DNA of 64,000 nucleotides, from the NCBI GenBank assembly GCA_038396585.1, contig CP121691.1, positions 1,550,001 through 1,614,000 on the forward strand, in the 5' to 3' direction. A model generated the notes under the pieces. The model ran no database searches. It worked only from the letters and a program-made list of their open reading frames with translations, and was not told where the DNA came from. Source of the DNA: Vallitaleaceae bacterium 9-2. GTDB taxonomy: Bacteria; Bacillota; Clostridia; Lachnospirales; Vallitaleaceae. Below, piece by piece: positions 37,248 through 48,193 of this stretch. A program made the translations under genes and the position numbers. Position 1 is the first letter of the stretch. Every line of letters starts with the position of its first letter.

Positions 37248-38921
37248 ATGACGACAGAAATGCTTCATGATGTATTGTTTCAACTATTTTCTTTTTTAGG
37301 TGGATTTGGTATGTTCCTTTATGGAATGCATATTATGGCTGAAGGACTTCAAATGTCTGCTGGTAAAAAGATGAAATCATTACTCGCCATGTTAACATCA
37401 AATCGCGTTATCGCTGTTGGACTAGGGGCACTTGTAACGGCAATTGTTCAAAGTAGTTCAGCAACGACGGTTATGGTTGTCGGATTTGTTAATGCAGGAC
37501 TGATGAATTTGTTTCAAGCAACAGGAATTATTATGGGTGCCAACATTGGTACGACAATTACTTCTTGGATTGTATCAAGTTCTGAATGGGCTGCTTTTTT
37601 AAAGCCGTCTGAAATTGCCCCTCTTGCAGTTGCAATTGGTGTATCATTGATGTTGTTTGGTAAAAATCAAACAAAAAAACAAGTTGGGGAAATAATTGTA
37701 GGGTTTGGTTTACTGTTTATCGGTTTAGAATTGATGAGCTCAGTCATTAAGCCTTATCGTGATAGTGATGTATTTAAACAAGCTTTTATTGTCCTTGGTG
37801 AAAATCCATTTTTTGGTGTCTTAGCCGGATTTGTAGTTACAGCGATTATTCAAAGTAGTTCGGCTTCAGTGGGTATACTACAGACATTAGCAATGAATGG
37901 TTTAGTTCCATGGGGGGCAGCTGTATATATTATCTTAGGACAAAACATTGGTACATGTGTGACAGCGATGTTATCAAGTATAGGAGCAAATAGAACTGCC
38001 AAACGTGCAGCTGTTGTACATTTACTCTTTAACTTGATTGGTACAATAGTCTTTGTCATAGGTACACTCATCTTCTTTAATTGGATCAATACATCGTTGG
38101 CCTCTGAAATTGTTAATGCGACAGATATATCGATTTTCCACACGATATTTAATGTGTCAAATACAATTATTATGTTCCCATTTGCTAAGTTTTTGGTTAA
38201 AGCGGCTGAACGTATTGTGCCTGGAACAGATGTATTGGATGAATCAGACGAGGCGATTACATTACGTCATTTAGATGAACGTATTTTAGAGACACCAAGC
38301 TTTGCGGTTGAAAACTCAATTAAAGAAGTTGTTCGTATGGGACGTATTGCCAAAGAAAATTTGATACTAGCTACAGAAGCACTTATACAAAAAGATATCT
38401 CAAAAATTGAGAAAGTTAAGGCGACAGAAAAAGATGTCAACAAACTAGACCAATTAATTACAGGATATTTGATTAAAATTAATAACACTCCGTTAACAGA
38501 ACGTCAGCAGCTCGTAGTGACCCATTTATTTAATTCGGTCAATGACATTGAACGTATTGGTGATCATGCAACCAATATTGTTGAATTGGCAGAATATAAT
38601 GTAAATAATGAGTTGGAATTTTCGGATATTGCCATCAAGGAATTGACAGAAATGTCCGAATATACCATTGAGACAGTTGAATATGCATTGTTAGCACGAG
38701 AAAATAATGATCAAAAATTAGTCAGTAAAGTGGAAGATCGTGAAGATGAAATTGATGCGATGGAAGAATCTTTACGTGAATCCCATATTCATCGATTATC
38801 TACATATGCGTGTCAGCCTCAATCAAGTGTTGTGTTTTTAGATGTCATTAGCAATTATGAACGTATCTCGGATCATGCGTTGAACCTGGCATACTATGTT
38901 AAAGATGAAGTCTTATTATAA
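37248..38921 (+). CDS. Na/Pi cotransporter family protein with PhoU-like domain
   Basis: The membrane half has two inverted repeats, each with a QSSSA motif: ALVTAIVQSSSATTVMV near residue 65 and FVVTAIIQSSSASVGIL near residue 203. These are typical of type II sodium-phosphate symporters (NptA/PNaS). The C-terminal about 210 residues are helical and resemble PhoU, which links such transporters to phosphate control. Length 557 residues. It stands alone behind its own promoter and palindrome. Ion and substrate specificity are inferred from family only. Confidence 0.88.
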   Translation: MTTEMLHDVLFQLFSFLGGFGMFLYGMHIMAEGLQMSAGKKMKSLLAMLTSNRVIAVGLGALVTAIVQSSSATTVMVVGFVNAGLMNLFQATGIIMGANIGTTITSWIVSSSEWAAFLKPSEIAPLAVAIGVSLMLFGKNQTKKQVGEIIVGFGLLFIGLELMSSVIKPYRDSDVFKQAFIVLGENPFFGVLAGFVVTAIIQSSSASVGILQTLAMNGLVPWGAAVYIILGQNIGTCVTAMLSSIGANRTAKRAAVVHLLFNLIGTIVFVIGTLIFFNWINTSLASEIVNATDISIFHTIFNVSNTIIMFPFAKFLVKAAERIVPGTDVLDESDEAITLRHLDERILETPSFAVENSIKEVVRMGRIAKENLILATEALIQKDISKIEKVKATEKDVNKLDQLITGYLIKINNTPLTERQQLVVTHLFNSVNDIERIGDHATNIVELAEYNVNNELEFSDIAIKELTEMSEYTIETVEYALLARENNDQKLVSKVEDREDEIDAMEESLRESHIHRLSTYACQPQSSVVFLDVISNYERISDHALNLAYYVKDEVLL

Positions 38922-38928
38922 AAATAGC

Positions 38929-38956
38929 TTGAAATTTCACTAAGAATTGTTATAAT
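38929..38956 (+). promoter_or_regulatory. Promoter of the cggR-pgk-tpiA-gpmI operon
   Basis: TTGAAA (38929-38934), 16 bases, TATAAT (38951-38956). The start point would be near 38963, inside the left arm of the hairpin that ends the upstream gene. About 85 bases of leader carry the CggR-type operator. Confidence 0.65.
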
Positions 38957-38959
38957 TAT

Positions 38960-38989
38960 GAGAGAGATAATTGTTCTCTCTCTTTTTTT
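38960..38989 (+). terminator. Terminator of the Na/Pi gene, fused to the cggR promoter
   Basis: Perfect stem GAGAGAGA (38960-38967) / TCTCTCTC (38975-38982) with a 7-base loop is followed by seven Ts. It would stop transcripts coming from the Na/Pi gene. Transcripts from the cggR promoter begin within the left arm and keep only part of the stem. Confidence 0.85.
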
Positions 38990-38998
38990 GTAGAGAAA

Positions 38999-39032
38999 GG
39001 GACTTAATTTGTTCGCTGGGACTTAATGGTCC
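38999..39032. promoter_or_regulatory. CggR-type operator
   Basis: Two GGGACTTAAT direct repeats (38999 and 39018, 19 bases apart), the second closed by GGTCC (39028-39032). This follows the layout of the B. subtilis CggR operator, which has two GGGAC half-sites about 20 bases apart downstream of the promoter and a TGTCC end. It lies just before the cggR ribosome-binding site. Confidence 0.75.
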
Positions 39033-39047
39033 TACAAGGAGAAAGAT

Positions 39048-40088
39048 ATGTTTCCCAAAATGACATTGTTATATAAAATAATCCCAAAAGAAATGGATAT
39101 TCTTAAACGTAGATATTATATGTTAGCAACAATTTATTCGGTTCAACCGATTGGACGGCGTATGATTGCAGCAAAGTTAAATATCGGTGAGAAGATAGTA
39201 CGCTCAGATATTGAGTTTTTTCGTAAAGAAGGCTATGTAAATGTTTCAACTAGTGGTATGATATTAACAGAGGCTGGTATCAATCTTTTAGATCAATTAA
39301 AAGAACTTATGAATGAACTTGAAGGCATTAAACGGTTACAAGAACAGCTAAAAACGGTGTTTGGTTCTACAGATATTCATGTGGTTTCCGGTAACTCAGA
39401 TGAGGATCCACAAGCCCTTGGCAACATTGGACGAAGTGCTGCAAAATTATTGCAATCACTTATTACGAATACATCTGTGGTGGCTATAACCGGGGGCCAT
39501 ACGATGAAAAGTGTTGTAAAATATATTCAGCCCAATAATCAATCCTTAGAAGAAATGTTTGTCGTTCCGGCAAGAGGAAGCTTAGGCAATAATGTTGAGA
39601 CACAAGCCAATACACTGGTTGAAGAGATGGCTAAAAAAATCGGCTGCCACTATAAATTGTTGAATTTACCGGATAATTTAAGTGAAAAAGCCATTATTAG
39701 CGTTTCAAAGGACCCAAAAATCAGCCAGGTCATTGAACAAATAAAAAAAGCAAATATTATTGTGTTTGGAATTGGTAATGCAGAGAAAATGGCCTATCGA
39801 CGTGATTTAAATAAAGCAGTAATTGATGTGCTAACTGAGCGTAAAGCTGTGGCTGAGGCTTTGGGCTATTACTTTAATAAGCAAGGACAGATTGTATATG
39901 ACTCTAAGACAATCGGTTTTCATTTAGATGAACTTAAGAAAAATGTTCACCCTATTGCAGTCGCAGGGGGAGAGAGTAAGGCGCTGGCGGTTTTATCCGT
40001 AAGGCATTTTATTCAAAATGGAAGTATTGTCCTTGATGAAGGTTGTGCAAGAAAGGTATTAATGTTATCCAAAGAACTAAATTTATAG
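39048..40088 (+). CDS. cggR: Central glycolytic genes regulator (SorC/DeoR family)
   Basis: A repressor of lower glycolysis released by fructose 1,6-bisphosphate. The N-terminal about 90 residues are a winged helix-turn-helix ([32 protein letters not shown]), and the C-terminal domain is the sugar-phosphate-binding SorC fold with [11 protein letters not shown] and [17 protein letters not shown]. Length 346 residues. Start ATG 39048 follows AAGGAG. The gene heads pgk-tpiA-gpmI, and the operator described at 38999-39032 precedes it. In B. subtilis gapA follows directly; here pgk does. Confidence 0.93.
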   Translation: MFPKMTLLYKIIPKEMDILKRRYYMLATIYSVQPIGRRMIAAKLNIGEKIVRSDIEFFRKEGYVNVSTSGMILTEAGINLLDQLKELMNELEGIKRLQEQLKTVFGSTDIHVVSGNSDEDPQALGNIGRSAAKLLQSLITNTSVVAITGGHTMKSVVKYIQPNNQSLEEMFVVPARGSLGNNVETQANTLVEEMAKKIGCHYKLLNLPDNLSEKAIISVSKDPKISQVIEQIKKANIIVFGIGNAEKMAYRRDLNKAVIDVLTERKAVAEALGYYFNKQGQIVYDSKTIGFHLDELKKNVHPIAVAGGESKALAVLSVRHFIQNGSIVLDEGCARKVLMLSKELNL

Positions 40089-40110
40089 ATTAACTTTTAG
40101 GAGGAAAATT

Positions 40111-41310
40111 ATGTTAAACAAAAAATCAGTAGACGATATTCAGGTAAAAGGAAAAAAAGTACTCGTACGTTGTGACTTTAATGTACCAATTAAAGAAGGG
40201 GTTATTACAGACCTTAACCGCTTGAATGGAGCTTTACCTACAATTAAAAAATTAGTAGGAGATGGTGGAAAAGTTATTCTTTGTTCTCATATGGGAAAAC
40301 CAAAAGGAGAACCAAAACCTGAGTTATCCTTAGCACCGGTTGCAAAAAAGTTAGCTGAACTTTTAGGGCAAGACGTTGTTTTTGCGGCAGATGATACTGT
40401 TGTAGGCGACAATGCAAGAAAAGCAATTGATGCAATGCAAGATGGAGATATCGTTTTATTAGAAAATACACGTTACAGAGCAGAAGAAACAAAAAATGGG
40501 GAAGCATTTAGCAAAGACTTGGGTTCACTTGCGGATATTTTTGTAAATGACGCTTTTGGAACAGCTCACCGTGCGCACTGCTCTAATGTTGGAGTAACAG
40601 AATTTGTTGATACATGTGTTGTTGGATATTTAATGCAAAAAGAAATTGATTTCCTTGGAAATGCCGTTGCAAATCCAAAGCGTCCATTTGTAGCTATTTT
40701 AGGAGGCGCTAAAGTATCAGATAAGATTAATGTTATCAATAACTTGCTTGACAAGGTAGATACACTAATTATTGGTGGTGGAATGGCATACACTTTCTTA
40801 AAAGCACAAGGATTTTCAATTGGTAAATCATTATTAGAAGAAGATAAAATGGACTATGCTCTTGAAATGGTTAAAAAAGCAAAAGAAAAAGGTGTTAACT
40901 TATTGCTTCCTACAGACCATATTGTTGCAACAGAATTTAGTAATGATGCGCCATTTAAAGAAGTTGAAGATGCAGGCGAAGGTATAACAGGGGACTACAT
41001 GGGACTTGATATAGGTTCACAAACGATTGCAAAATATGCAGCAGCTGTTAAAGATGCAAAAACAGTTGTATGGAATGGTCCAATGGGTGTATTTGAAATG
41101 GAAAACTTTGCAAAAGGAACTAAAGCAATTGCTCAAGCATTAGCTGAAACCGATGCAACAACAATTATTGGTGGTGGCGACTCAGCAGCAGCGGTTAATA
41201 TCTTAGGCTTTGGTGACAAGATGACACACATCTCAACAGGTGGTGGAGCGTCATTAGAATTTTTAGAAGGAAAAGAGTTGCCAGGTGTAGTTGCGGCAGA
41301 TGATAAATAA
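40111..41310 (+). CDS. pgk: Phosphoglycerate kinase
   Basis: The enzyme transfers phosphate from 1,3-bisphosphoglycerate to ADP in glycolysis. N-terminal [11 protein letters not shown], the [19 protein letters not shown] substrate region, [11 protein letters not shown] and the C-terminal nucleotide segment [11 protein letters not shown] are all present. At 399 residues it is full length. An AGGAGG site precedes the ATG. It follows cggR by 22 bases with no gapA in between, and precedes tpiA by 38 bases. Expected to be CggR-controlled. Confidence 0.97.
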   Translation: MLNKKSVDDIQVKGKKVLVRCDFNVPIKEGVITDLNRLNGALPTIKKLVGDGGKVILCSHMGKPKGEPKPELSLAPVAKKLAELLGQDVVFAADDTVVGDNARKAIDAMQDGDIVLLENTRYRAEETKNGEAFSKDLGSLADIFVNDAFGTAHRAHCSNVGVTEFVDTCVVGYLMQKEIDFLGNAVANPKRPFVAILGGAKVSDKINVINNLLDKVDTLIIGGGMAYTFLKAQGFSIGKSLLEEDKMDYALEMVKKAKEKGVNLLLPTDHIVATEFSNDAPFKEVEDAGEGITGDYMGLDIGSQTIAKYAAAVKDAKTVVWNGPMGVFEMENFAKGTKAIAQALAETDATTIIGGGDSAAAVNILGFGDKMTHISTGGGASLEFLEGKELPGVVAADDK

Positions 41311-41348
41311 AACAACTTATAAACGAGGAATTTGAAAGGACAAAACTT

Positions 41349-42095
41349 ATGAGAAAAATGATTATTGCAGGAAACTGGAAAATGAATAAAACACCTAAAG
41401 AAACAGTTGAATTAATTAATGAATTGATTCCTTTAGTAAAAACAGAAGAAGCAGATGTGGTTTTTTGTGTGCCAGCAGTATCGTTAATGGTTGCAACAGA
41501 TTTAACAAAAGATACGAACATTGAAATCGGTGCTCAAAACATGTATTTTGAAGAAAATGGAGCATACACTGGTGAAATCGCACCAAATATGTTGACAGAA
41601 ATCGGTGTAAAATATGTAGTTATCGGTCATTCAGAGCGCCGCGAATATTTTGCAGAAACAAATGAAACCGTTAACAAAAAAGTGCTTAAAGCTATTGAGC
41701 ATGACCTTGTACCTATTCTTTGCTGTGGAGAATACCTTGAGCAACGTCAACAAGGCGTTACAATCGACTTGATTCGTCAACAAATCAAAATCGGATTAAA
41801 AGATGTTCAACCAGAAGATGCAAAAAAAGTTGTCATTGCTTATGAGCCAATCTGGGCAATAGGAACAGGCGTTACTGCAACAAGTGACCAAGCGGAAGAA
41901 GTATGCGCTGCAATTCGTGAATTATTAGTAGAGCTATATGGACAAGCAGTTGCAGACGAAGTACGCATTCAGTATGGTGGTTCAGTGAATGCCGCAAATG
42001 CAGCAGAATTATTTGCAAAACCAAACATTGATGGCGGTCTTGTTGGTGGAGCAAGTTTAAAAGCGGATTTTGGAAAAATTGTCAACTATAAATAG
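41349..42095 (+). CDS. tpiA: Triosephosphate isomerase
   Basis: The enzyme interconverts dihydroxyacetone phosphate and glyceraldehyde 3-phosphate. The motifs are GNWKMNK (lysine), VIGHSERR (catalytic His), and [11 protein letters not shown] (catalytic Glu and loop 6), with GGSVNAANA at the phosphate site. The 248-residue length is standard. ATG follows AAAGGAC. It lies between pgk and gpmI, in the common Firmicutes order. Confidence 0.97.
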   Translation: MRKMIIAGNWKMNKTPKETVELINELIPLVKTEEADVVFCVPAVSLMVATDLTKDTNIEIGAQNMYFEENGAYTGEIAPNMLTEIGVKYVVIGHSERREYFAETNETVNKKVLKAIEHDLVPILCCGEYLEQRQQGVTIDLIRQQIKIGLKDVQPEDAKKVVIAYEPIWAIGTGVTATSDQAEEVCAAIRELLVELYGQAVADEVRIQYGGSVNAANAAELFAKPNIDGGLVGGASLKADFGKIVNYK

Positions 42096-42139
42096 TTTGC
42101 TCTATAAGTGGATTAATTTATAGAAAAGGAGCAAAAGAT

Positions 42140-43684
42140 ATGAATAAGAAAACTACAGTTTTAATGATCCTTGACGGATATGGAATGAATGAACGTGAAG
42201 AAGGCAATGCAGTGGCAAAAGCAACTACGCCAAACCTTGATAACATGAAAGTAACATATCCATTTGTAAAAGGATATGCTTCAGGGATGGATGTCGGTTT
42301 GCCTGACGGACAAATGGGAAACTCAGAAGTTGGACATTTAAATATTGGTGCCGGACGTATTGTGTACCAAGAATTAACACGTATAACAAAATCAATTGCA
42401 GATAGGGATTTCTTTGAAAACCCTGCATTTTTAGCTGCAGTCGATAACGCTAAAAAACATGATAGTGCTTTGCATCTATGGGGCTTACTATCCGATGGTG
42501 GCGTTCATAGTCACAATGCACACCTTTATGCATTATTAGAATTAGCAAAGCAACAAGGACTTGAAAAAGTATATGTGCATTGTATGCTAGACGGACGTGA
42601 TACACCACCTACATCAGGACGTGGGTATGTAACTGAGCTTCAGTCAAAAATTGATGAAATTGGTGTTGGGAAAATTGCTACGGTTATGGGTCGATATTAT
42701 GCAATGGACCGTGATAATCGATGGGAACGTACCCAACTGGCTTATGATGCCATGACTAATGGAAAAGGTGTACATGCATCAGATGCAGTTCAATGTGTTG
42801 CAGACAGTTATGCAAACAATGTGAATGATGAGTTTGTTCTTCCGACAGTGATTACTGAAGATAGCAAGCCTGTTGGAACCGTTAATGAAAATGACAGTGT
42901 TATTTTCTTTAACTTTAGACCGGACCGTGCACGTCAGATTACGCGACCATTTTGTGAAGAAGACTTCACAGGGTTTGAGCGTCAAAAAGGATTCATGCGT
43001 TTAACATATGTTTGCTTTACCAATTATGATATTACAATTCCAAATAAATTGGTTGCTTATGAAAAAGTTTCTCTAGAAGGAACATTAGGTGAGTATTTGG
43101 CAAGTCTTGGTAAAACGCAATTACGACTTGCGGAGACAGAAAAGTATGCTCATGTGACCTTTTTCTTTAATGGTGGAGTTGAAGAGCCAAATGAAGGAGA
43201 AGAGCGCGTGCTTGTGCCCTCACCTAAAGTGGCGACTTATGATTTGCAACCAGAGATGAGTGCAGCAAAAGTTGGAGAAAACCTTGTCAATGCCATTAAC
43301 TCAGGAAATTATGATTTGATTGTAGTAAACTTTGCAAATCCAGACATGGTTGGTCATACTGGAATTGAATCTGCAGCCGTTAAAGCAGTTGAAGCTGTCG
43401 ATGCTTGTGTTGGAGATGCGGTTGAAGCAATTAAAAACAATGGCGGAACAATGTTTGTATGTGCAGATCATGGTAATGCAGAACAACTTATTGACTATAC
43501 AACACATGAAGCCTTTACAGCCCATACAATCAATCCGGTACCGTTTATTCTAGTGAATGCAGATGCAGGCGTATCCTTACGTGAAGGTGGAAAGCTTGCT
43601 GATATAGCACCAACACTACTTGACATCATGAATATTGATAAACCAAAAGAAATGACAGGTGAAAGCTTGCTTATTAAAGGGTAA
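42140..43684 (+). CDS. gpmI: 2,3-bisphosphoglycerate-independent phosphoglycerate mutase
   Basis: This manganese enzyme of the alkaline phosphatase superfamily converts 3- to 2-phosphoglycerate. The N-terminal LMILDGYG gives the first metal Asp, the catalytic Ser is in GNSEVGHLNIGAGR, and CADHGNAEQ and HTINPVPFILV supply the remaining metal ligands. Length 514 residues. AAAGGAGC precedes the ATG. It is the last gene of the CggR cluster before a terminator; eno, usually next, is displaced by about 3.1 kb. Confidence 0.97.
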   Translation: MNKKTTVLMILDGYGMNEREEGNAVAKATTPNLDNMKVTYPFVKGYASGMDVGLPDGQMGNSEVGHLNIGAGRIVYQELTRITKSIADRDFFENPAFLAAVDNAKKHDSALHLWGLLSDGGVHSHNAHLYALLELAKQQGLEKVYVHCMLDGRDTPPTSGRGYVTELQSKIDEIGVGKIATVMGRYYAMDRDNRWERTQLAYDAMTNGKGVHASDAVQCVADSYANNVNDEFVLPTVITEDSKPVGTVNENDSVIFFNFRPDRARQITRPFCEEDFTGFERQKGFMRLTYVCFTNYDITIPNKLVAYEKVSLEGTLGEYLASLGKTQLRLAETEKYAHVTFFFNGGVEEPNEGEERVLVPSPKVATYDLQPEMSAAKVGENLVNAINSGNYDLIVVNFANPDMVGHTGIESAAVKAVEAVDACVGDAVEAIKNNGGTMFVCADHGNAEQLIDYTTHEAFTAHTINPVPFILVNADAGVSLREGGKLADIAPTLLDIMNIDKPKEMTGESLLIKG

Positions 43685-43697
43685 TAGAAAACCCATA

Positions 43698-43726
43698 TTG
43701 ACAATATTATGAAGTCATACTACAAT
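43698..43726 (+). promoter_or_regulatory. Strong promoter upstream of the MBOAT gene
   Basis: TTGACA (43698-43703), 17 bases, TACAAT (43721-43726), close to consensus. The start point (about 43733) falls in the left arm of the gpmI terminator hairpin. About 96 bases remain to the MBOAT ATG. Confidence 0.7.
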
Positions 43727-43728
43727 GG

Positions 43729-43765
43729 TAAGGATATTCAAAGCATTTGGATATCCTTATTTTTG
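43729..43765 (+). terminator. Terminator of gpmI, fused to the MBOAT promoter
   Basis: Stem AAGGATAT (43730-43737) / ATATCCTT (43751-43758) with a 13-base loop is followed by ATTTTTG. It closes the cggR operon. Because the preceding promoter starts within the left arm, the new transcript keeps only part of the stem. Confidence 0.75.
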
Positions 43766-43828
43766 TGCTACTCAACGTTACCTTAATAATGATGATGGGT
43801 AGTAAAAATCTTGATAATTGGAGTAATT

Positions 43829-45241
43829 ATGGTCTTTTCAAGTTTGTTTTTCATATTTCTATTTTTACCAATATGTTTATTTTTATATTATATAATTCCT
43901 TCGAAAAAGTGGAAAAATGGTGTGCTCATTGTTTCTTCGCTTGTTTTTTATGCGTGGGGAGAGCCGGTATGGGTTGTTCTACTGTTATTTAGCTCGGTCG
44001 TAGACTATATTCATGGACGCATAGCTCAACGTTATCTACATCGATGGCAAAGTACAGCAGCATTAATTTCTTCGCTTATAATTAACCTAGGTATTCTAAT
44101 CTTATTTAAATACTCTGGAATGCTTGCCAACACACTAGATACTTTATTTGGCTTGTCACTAAATTTCACAGGATTTTCCTTGCCAATAGGTATATCTTTT
44201 TATACGTTTCAGACAATATCCTATGTGTTTGATGTATATCGTGGAGAAGTAAAAGCGCAAAAATCTTTTTGGAAGTTTTTAATGTTCGTATCCTTATTCC
44301 ACCAACTTGTGGCAGGTCCTATTGTGCGTTATAAAGACATCGCTAAAGAAATAGAGACACGTTCTTTTTCTGTTGAACAATTTGGAGAAGGCGTTCGTCG
44401 ATTTATTATCGGACTTGCAAAAAAAGTGTTATTTGCTAATACAGCAGGTGCATTAGCAACGAACTTTTTAGATGGACAGTTAGGTGAACTAAGTATGGGT
44501 GGCCACTGGTTTGGAATGACCTTGTTTGCGCTGCAAATATATTATGATTTTTCAGGATACTCAGACATGGCCATTGGGCTAGGACGTATGTTTGGATTCA
44601 CCTATCAGGAGAACTTTAATTATCCTTATATTTCAAAAAGTGTCACTGAATTTTGGCGCCGCTGGCATATGTCCTTAGGGAGCTTTTTTAGAGACTATTT
44701 ATATATTCCCTTGGGCGGGAACCGTCGATTTCAATTTCGCAATTTATTTATTGTATGGTTTTTGACCGGATTATGGCATGGTGCAAGCTGGAACTTTGTC
44801 CTGTGGGGGTTATATTATGGAGCGTTAAGTGCTTTTGAAAAAATCCTGAGGTGGATTTTTAAATCCTTTCGACTTCCGGCAATGTTTAATTACTTATATA
44901 TGTTTGCAGTGACAATTTTTGGTTGGACGTTGTTTTATTATGAGGACTTATATCGTGGGATAAGATTCATGCAAGGGTTGGTTAATGTGAACTTTCTTTG
45001 GGATACAACGACAGAAGTTATGCTCATGAATAATGCATGGTTTTTATTTGCTGCACTGATTGGAATGACACCTATAGTGATGCTTACCCTTAAAAAGATT
45101 GAGGCGGTTATAACCAAAAGCTTATTTAGACCGATATACTCAGTAGTACTATATCCTCTATCAATTATTACAGTATTTATTGTGGCATTTATCATACTTA
45201 TTGGACAGACATATAATCCATTTTTATATTTTAGATTTTAG
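43829..45241 (+). CDS. MBOAT family O-acyltransferase (AlgI/PatA-like)
   Basis: A polytopic membrane acyltransferase of 470 residues. It carries PIGISFYTFQTISYVFDVYRG, the QIYYDFSGYSDMAIG block and the catalytic His317 in GLWHGASWNF. AlgI-type MBOAT proteins move acetyl groups across the membrane onto extracellular polysaccharides or wall polymers. The adjacent DHHW gene is the usual extracytoplasmic partner. TTG 43811 begins a longer frame, but ATG 43829 after TTGGAG is preferred. The target polymer is unknown; no synthase genes are near. Confidence 0.9.
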   Translation: MVFSSLFFIFLFLPICLFLYYIIPSKKWKNGVLIVSSLVFYAWGEPVWVVLLLFSSVVDYIHGRIAQRYLHRWQSTAALISSLIINLGILILFKYSGMLANTLDTLFGLSLNFTGFSLPIGISFYTFQTISYVFDVYRGEVKAQKSFWKFLMFVSLFHQLVAGPIVRYKDIAKEIETRSFSVEQFGEGVRRFIIGLAKKVLFANTAGALATNFLDGQLGELSMGGHWFGMTLFALQIYYDFSGYSDMAIGLGRMFGFTYQENFNYPYISKSVTEFWRRWHMSLGSFFRDYLYIPLGGNRRFQFRNLFIVWFLTGLWHGASWNFVLWGLYYGALSAFEKILRWIFKSFRLPAMFNYLYMFAVTIFGWTLFYYEDLYRGIRFMQGLVNVNFLWDTTTEVMLMNNAWFLFAALIGMTPIVMLTLKKIEAVITKSLFRPIYSVVLYPLSIITVFIVAFIILIGQTYNPFLYFRF

Positions 45242-45256
45242 ATTTGAGGCGAACGT

Positions 45257-46666
45257 ATGAGACGGCATTTAGCAAAACATTGGATTCTTATAATTTTATT
45301 TGTGACTATATTGTATGGACTAGGAGCCATGACTTTATTGTCCACAAACACAAGCGAAGTGTCTGAACTTGAAAACAGGCAATTAGCGTCATTTCCAAAA
45401 TTGAATAGAAAAGATCTTCTTAGTGGAAGGTATTTTCAAGGAATTACAGATTATTATGCTGACCATTTTACCCATAGAGAGAGGCTGCTTATGGTTAGTA
45501 AAACCATTGAAGCATATAGAGGAACACAAGGCGAGGATCAAGTAGAGATAGTCTTAGCATCTAATGAAGATGCATATAATCCACCCATAGAAGTACAAGA
45601 GGTTGTAATGCACCAAGAAGAGCATAAGCCTATTAGCAGTGTGTATGACTTGAATCAACGTGTGGTGAACTTTGCTTCAGAAGATATTGAGCGTTTTTCA
45701 GATATGAATCCTTTAGAAGTAGAAGAAGTTGATAACGACAAAATATTAGAACAGTTAAAGATTACCGATGATGATACGTTGGTTGGACAGCGCAAAAATA
45801 GTTTATTGATTATTGAAGATACGATTTATGAGATTTTTGGATACTCCAATAGCGCATGTGAATATTATGCATCAGCTATTAACCAATTTGCTGAAAGTTT
45901 TGATGATCAGATGAGTGTCTATTCTATTGTTGTACCTAGTCATATTGAATTTTTAAAAAGTGAAAAATACCGTAGTCTAGCGGATTCTCAAGCAGATGCA
46001 ATTAATGCCATTAACCAAGCGTTTATCGACCCCATTATTCCTGTACATATTTATGATGCGTTAGGAGAACATATTGATGAATATCTATATTTTCGATCAG
46101 ACCATCACTGGACCGCTCTAGGCGCTTACTATGCATATACGGTATTTGCTGACAAAATTGGGGACAATGCCTATGGGTTGGATCAGTTTGAAAAAACAGA
46201 AATCGAAGGCTTTTTAGGATATCTATATAATAAAAACTTTAATCGTAATGTAAAAAGTAATCCTGATACGGTTGAAGTGTATCATCCTTTTGTTGAATCA
46301 GAATATACAATAACAACTCAGGGTAACCGGACAATCAACCTTGATTTGATTAACATGAATTATGCCAAAAAAAGTAATAAATATATGGTGTTTTTAAGTG
46401 GGGATAATCCACTAGCTGTTATCGATACAAACCTTGATAATGGACGAAAAATACTCGTATTTAAAGATTCCTATGGAAATGCGTTTGTACCGTATTTAAC
46501 ATCACATTATGATGAAATTCATATCATTGACCCAAGGCATTATAAAAAAGGGGCTGTAACCTATGCAAAAGAGCAGGGGATTGATGAAGTTCTCTTTTTA
46601 AATTCCGCGGTAGTTGTCGCTGGGAACAAAGGATTTTCTAATCATATCAAACGTGTTTCTTATTAA
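45257..46666 (+). CDS. DHHW family protein (AlgJ/AlgX-like)
   Basis: A 469-residue protein with one N-terminal membrane anchor (residues about 9-29) and an extracellular domain. The family motif Asp282-His283-His284-Trp285 is in FRSDHHWTALGA, and a later FKDSYGNAFVPYL holds the SGNH-like serine region. Such proteins complete O-acetylation of exopolysaccharide together with MBOAT proteins. A charged region around residues 90-170 has no assignment. It starts 15 bases after the MBOAT gene, so the two form an operon. Confidence 0.87.
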   Translation: MRRHLAKHWILIILFVTILYGLGAMTLLSTNTSEVSELENRQLASFPKLNRKDLLSGRYFQGITDYYADHFTHRERLLMVSKTIEAYRGTQGEDQVEIVLASNEDAYNPPIEVQEVVMHQEEHKPISSVYDLNQRVVNFASEDIERFSDMNPLEVEEVDNDKILEQLKITDDDTLVGQRKNSLLIIEDTIYEIFGYSNSACEYYASAINQFAESFDDQMSVYSIVVPSHIEFLKSEKYRSLADSQADAINAINQAFIDPIIPVHIYDALGEHIDEYLYFRSDHHWTALGAYYAYTVFADKIGDNAYGLDQFEKTEIEGFLGYLYNKNFNRNVKSNPDTVEVYHPFVESEYTITTQGNRTINLDLINMNYAKKSNKYMVFLSGDNPLAVIDTNLDNGRKILVFKDSYGNAFVPYLTSHYDEIHIIDPRHYKKGAVTYAKEQGIDEVLFLNSAVVVAGNKGFSNHIKRVSY

Positions 46667-46709
46667 GAATTTAAATGCGTAGTATATCTTGAGTAAAATA
46701 ATAAAAAAC

Positions 46710-46737
46710 TTGAATTTTTTTGTTTTACTGATATACT
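46710..46737 (+). promoter_or_regulatory. Promoter of eno
   Basis: TTGAAT (46710-46715), 16 bases with a T-rich spacer, TATACT (46732-46737). The 5' leader of about 65 bases contains a dyad at 46748-46766. Confidence 0.55.
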
Positions 46738-46747
46738 TGAATAGTAA

Positions 46748-46766
46748 GTGTTATGACATATAACAC
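46748..46766. promoter_or_regulatory. Dyad in the eno leader
   Basis: GTGTTAT (46748-46754) and ATAACAC (46760-46766) with a 5-base centre, perfect 7-bp arms, starting about 10 bases after the -10 element. No T run follows. It may be an operator or a leader hairpin; it does not match the CggR site. Confidence 0.5.
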
Positions 46767-46798
46767 AATGAATAGAAGTTTATAATTTACATGGTTGA

Positions 46799-48124
<1,326 letters not shown>

Positions 48125-48134
48125 AAAAAAAGTA

Positions 48135-48163
48135 TTGAAAAGGGTTCTGCTTTATGCTAGAAT
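48135..48163 (+). promoter_or_regulatory. Promoter of secG
   Basis: TTGAAA (48135-48140), 17 bases, TAGAAT (48158-48163). It starts 10 bases after the eno stop; no terminator separates eno from it, so secG can also be reached by read-through. Confidence 0.65.
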
Positions 48164-48193
48164 ACTACTGTTGTTATTTTAGGAGGTGTAATC

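Noticed and set aside
46748-46766. Rex operator upstream of eno
   Set aside because: Arms and 5-base centre do not fit the TTGTTAA-N4-TTAACAA type consensus.
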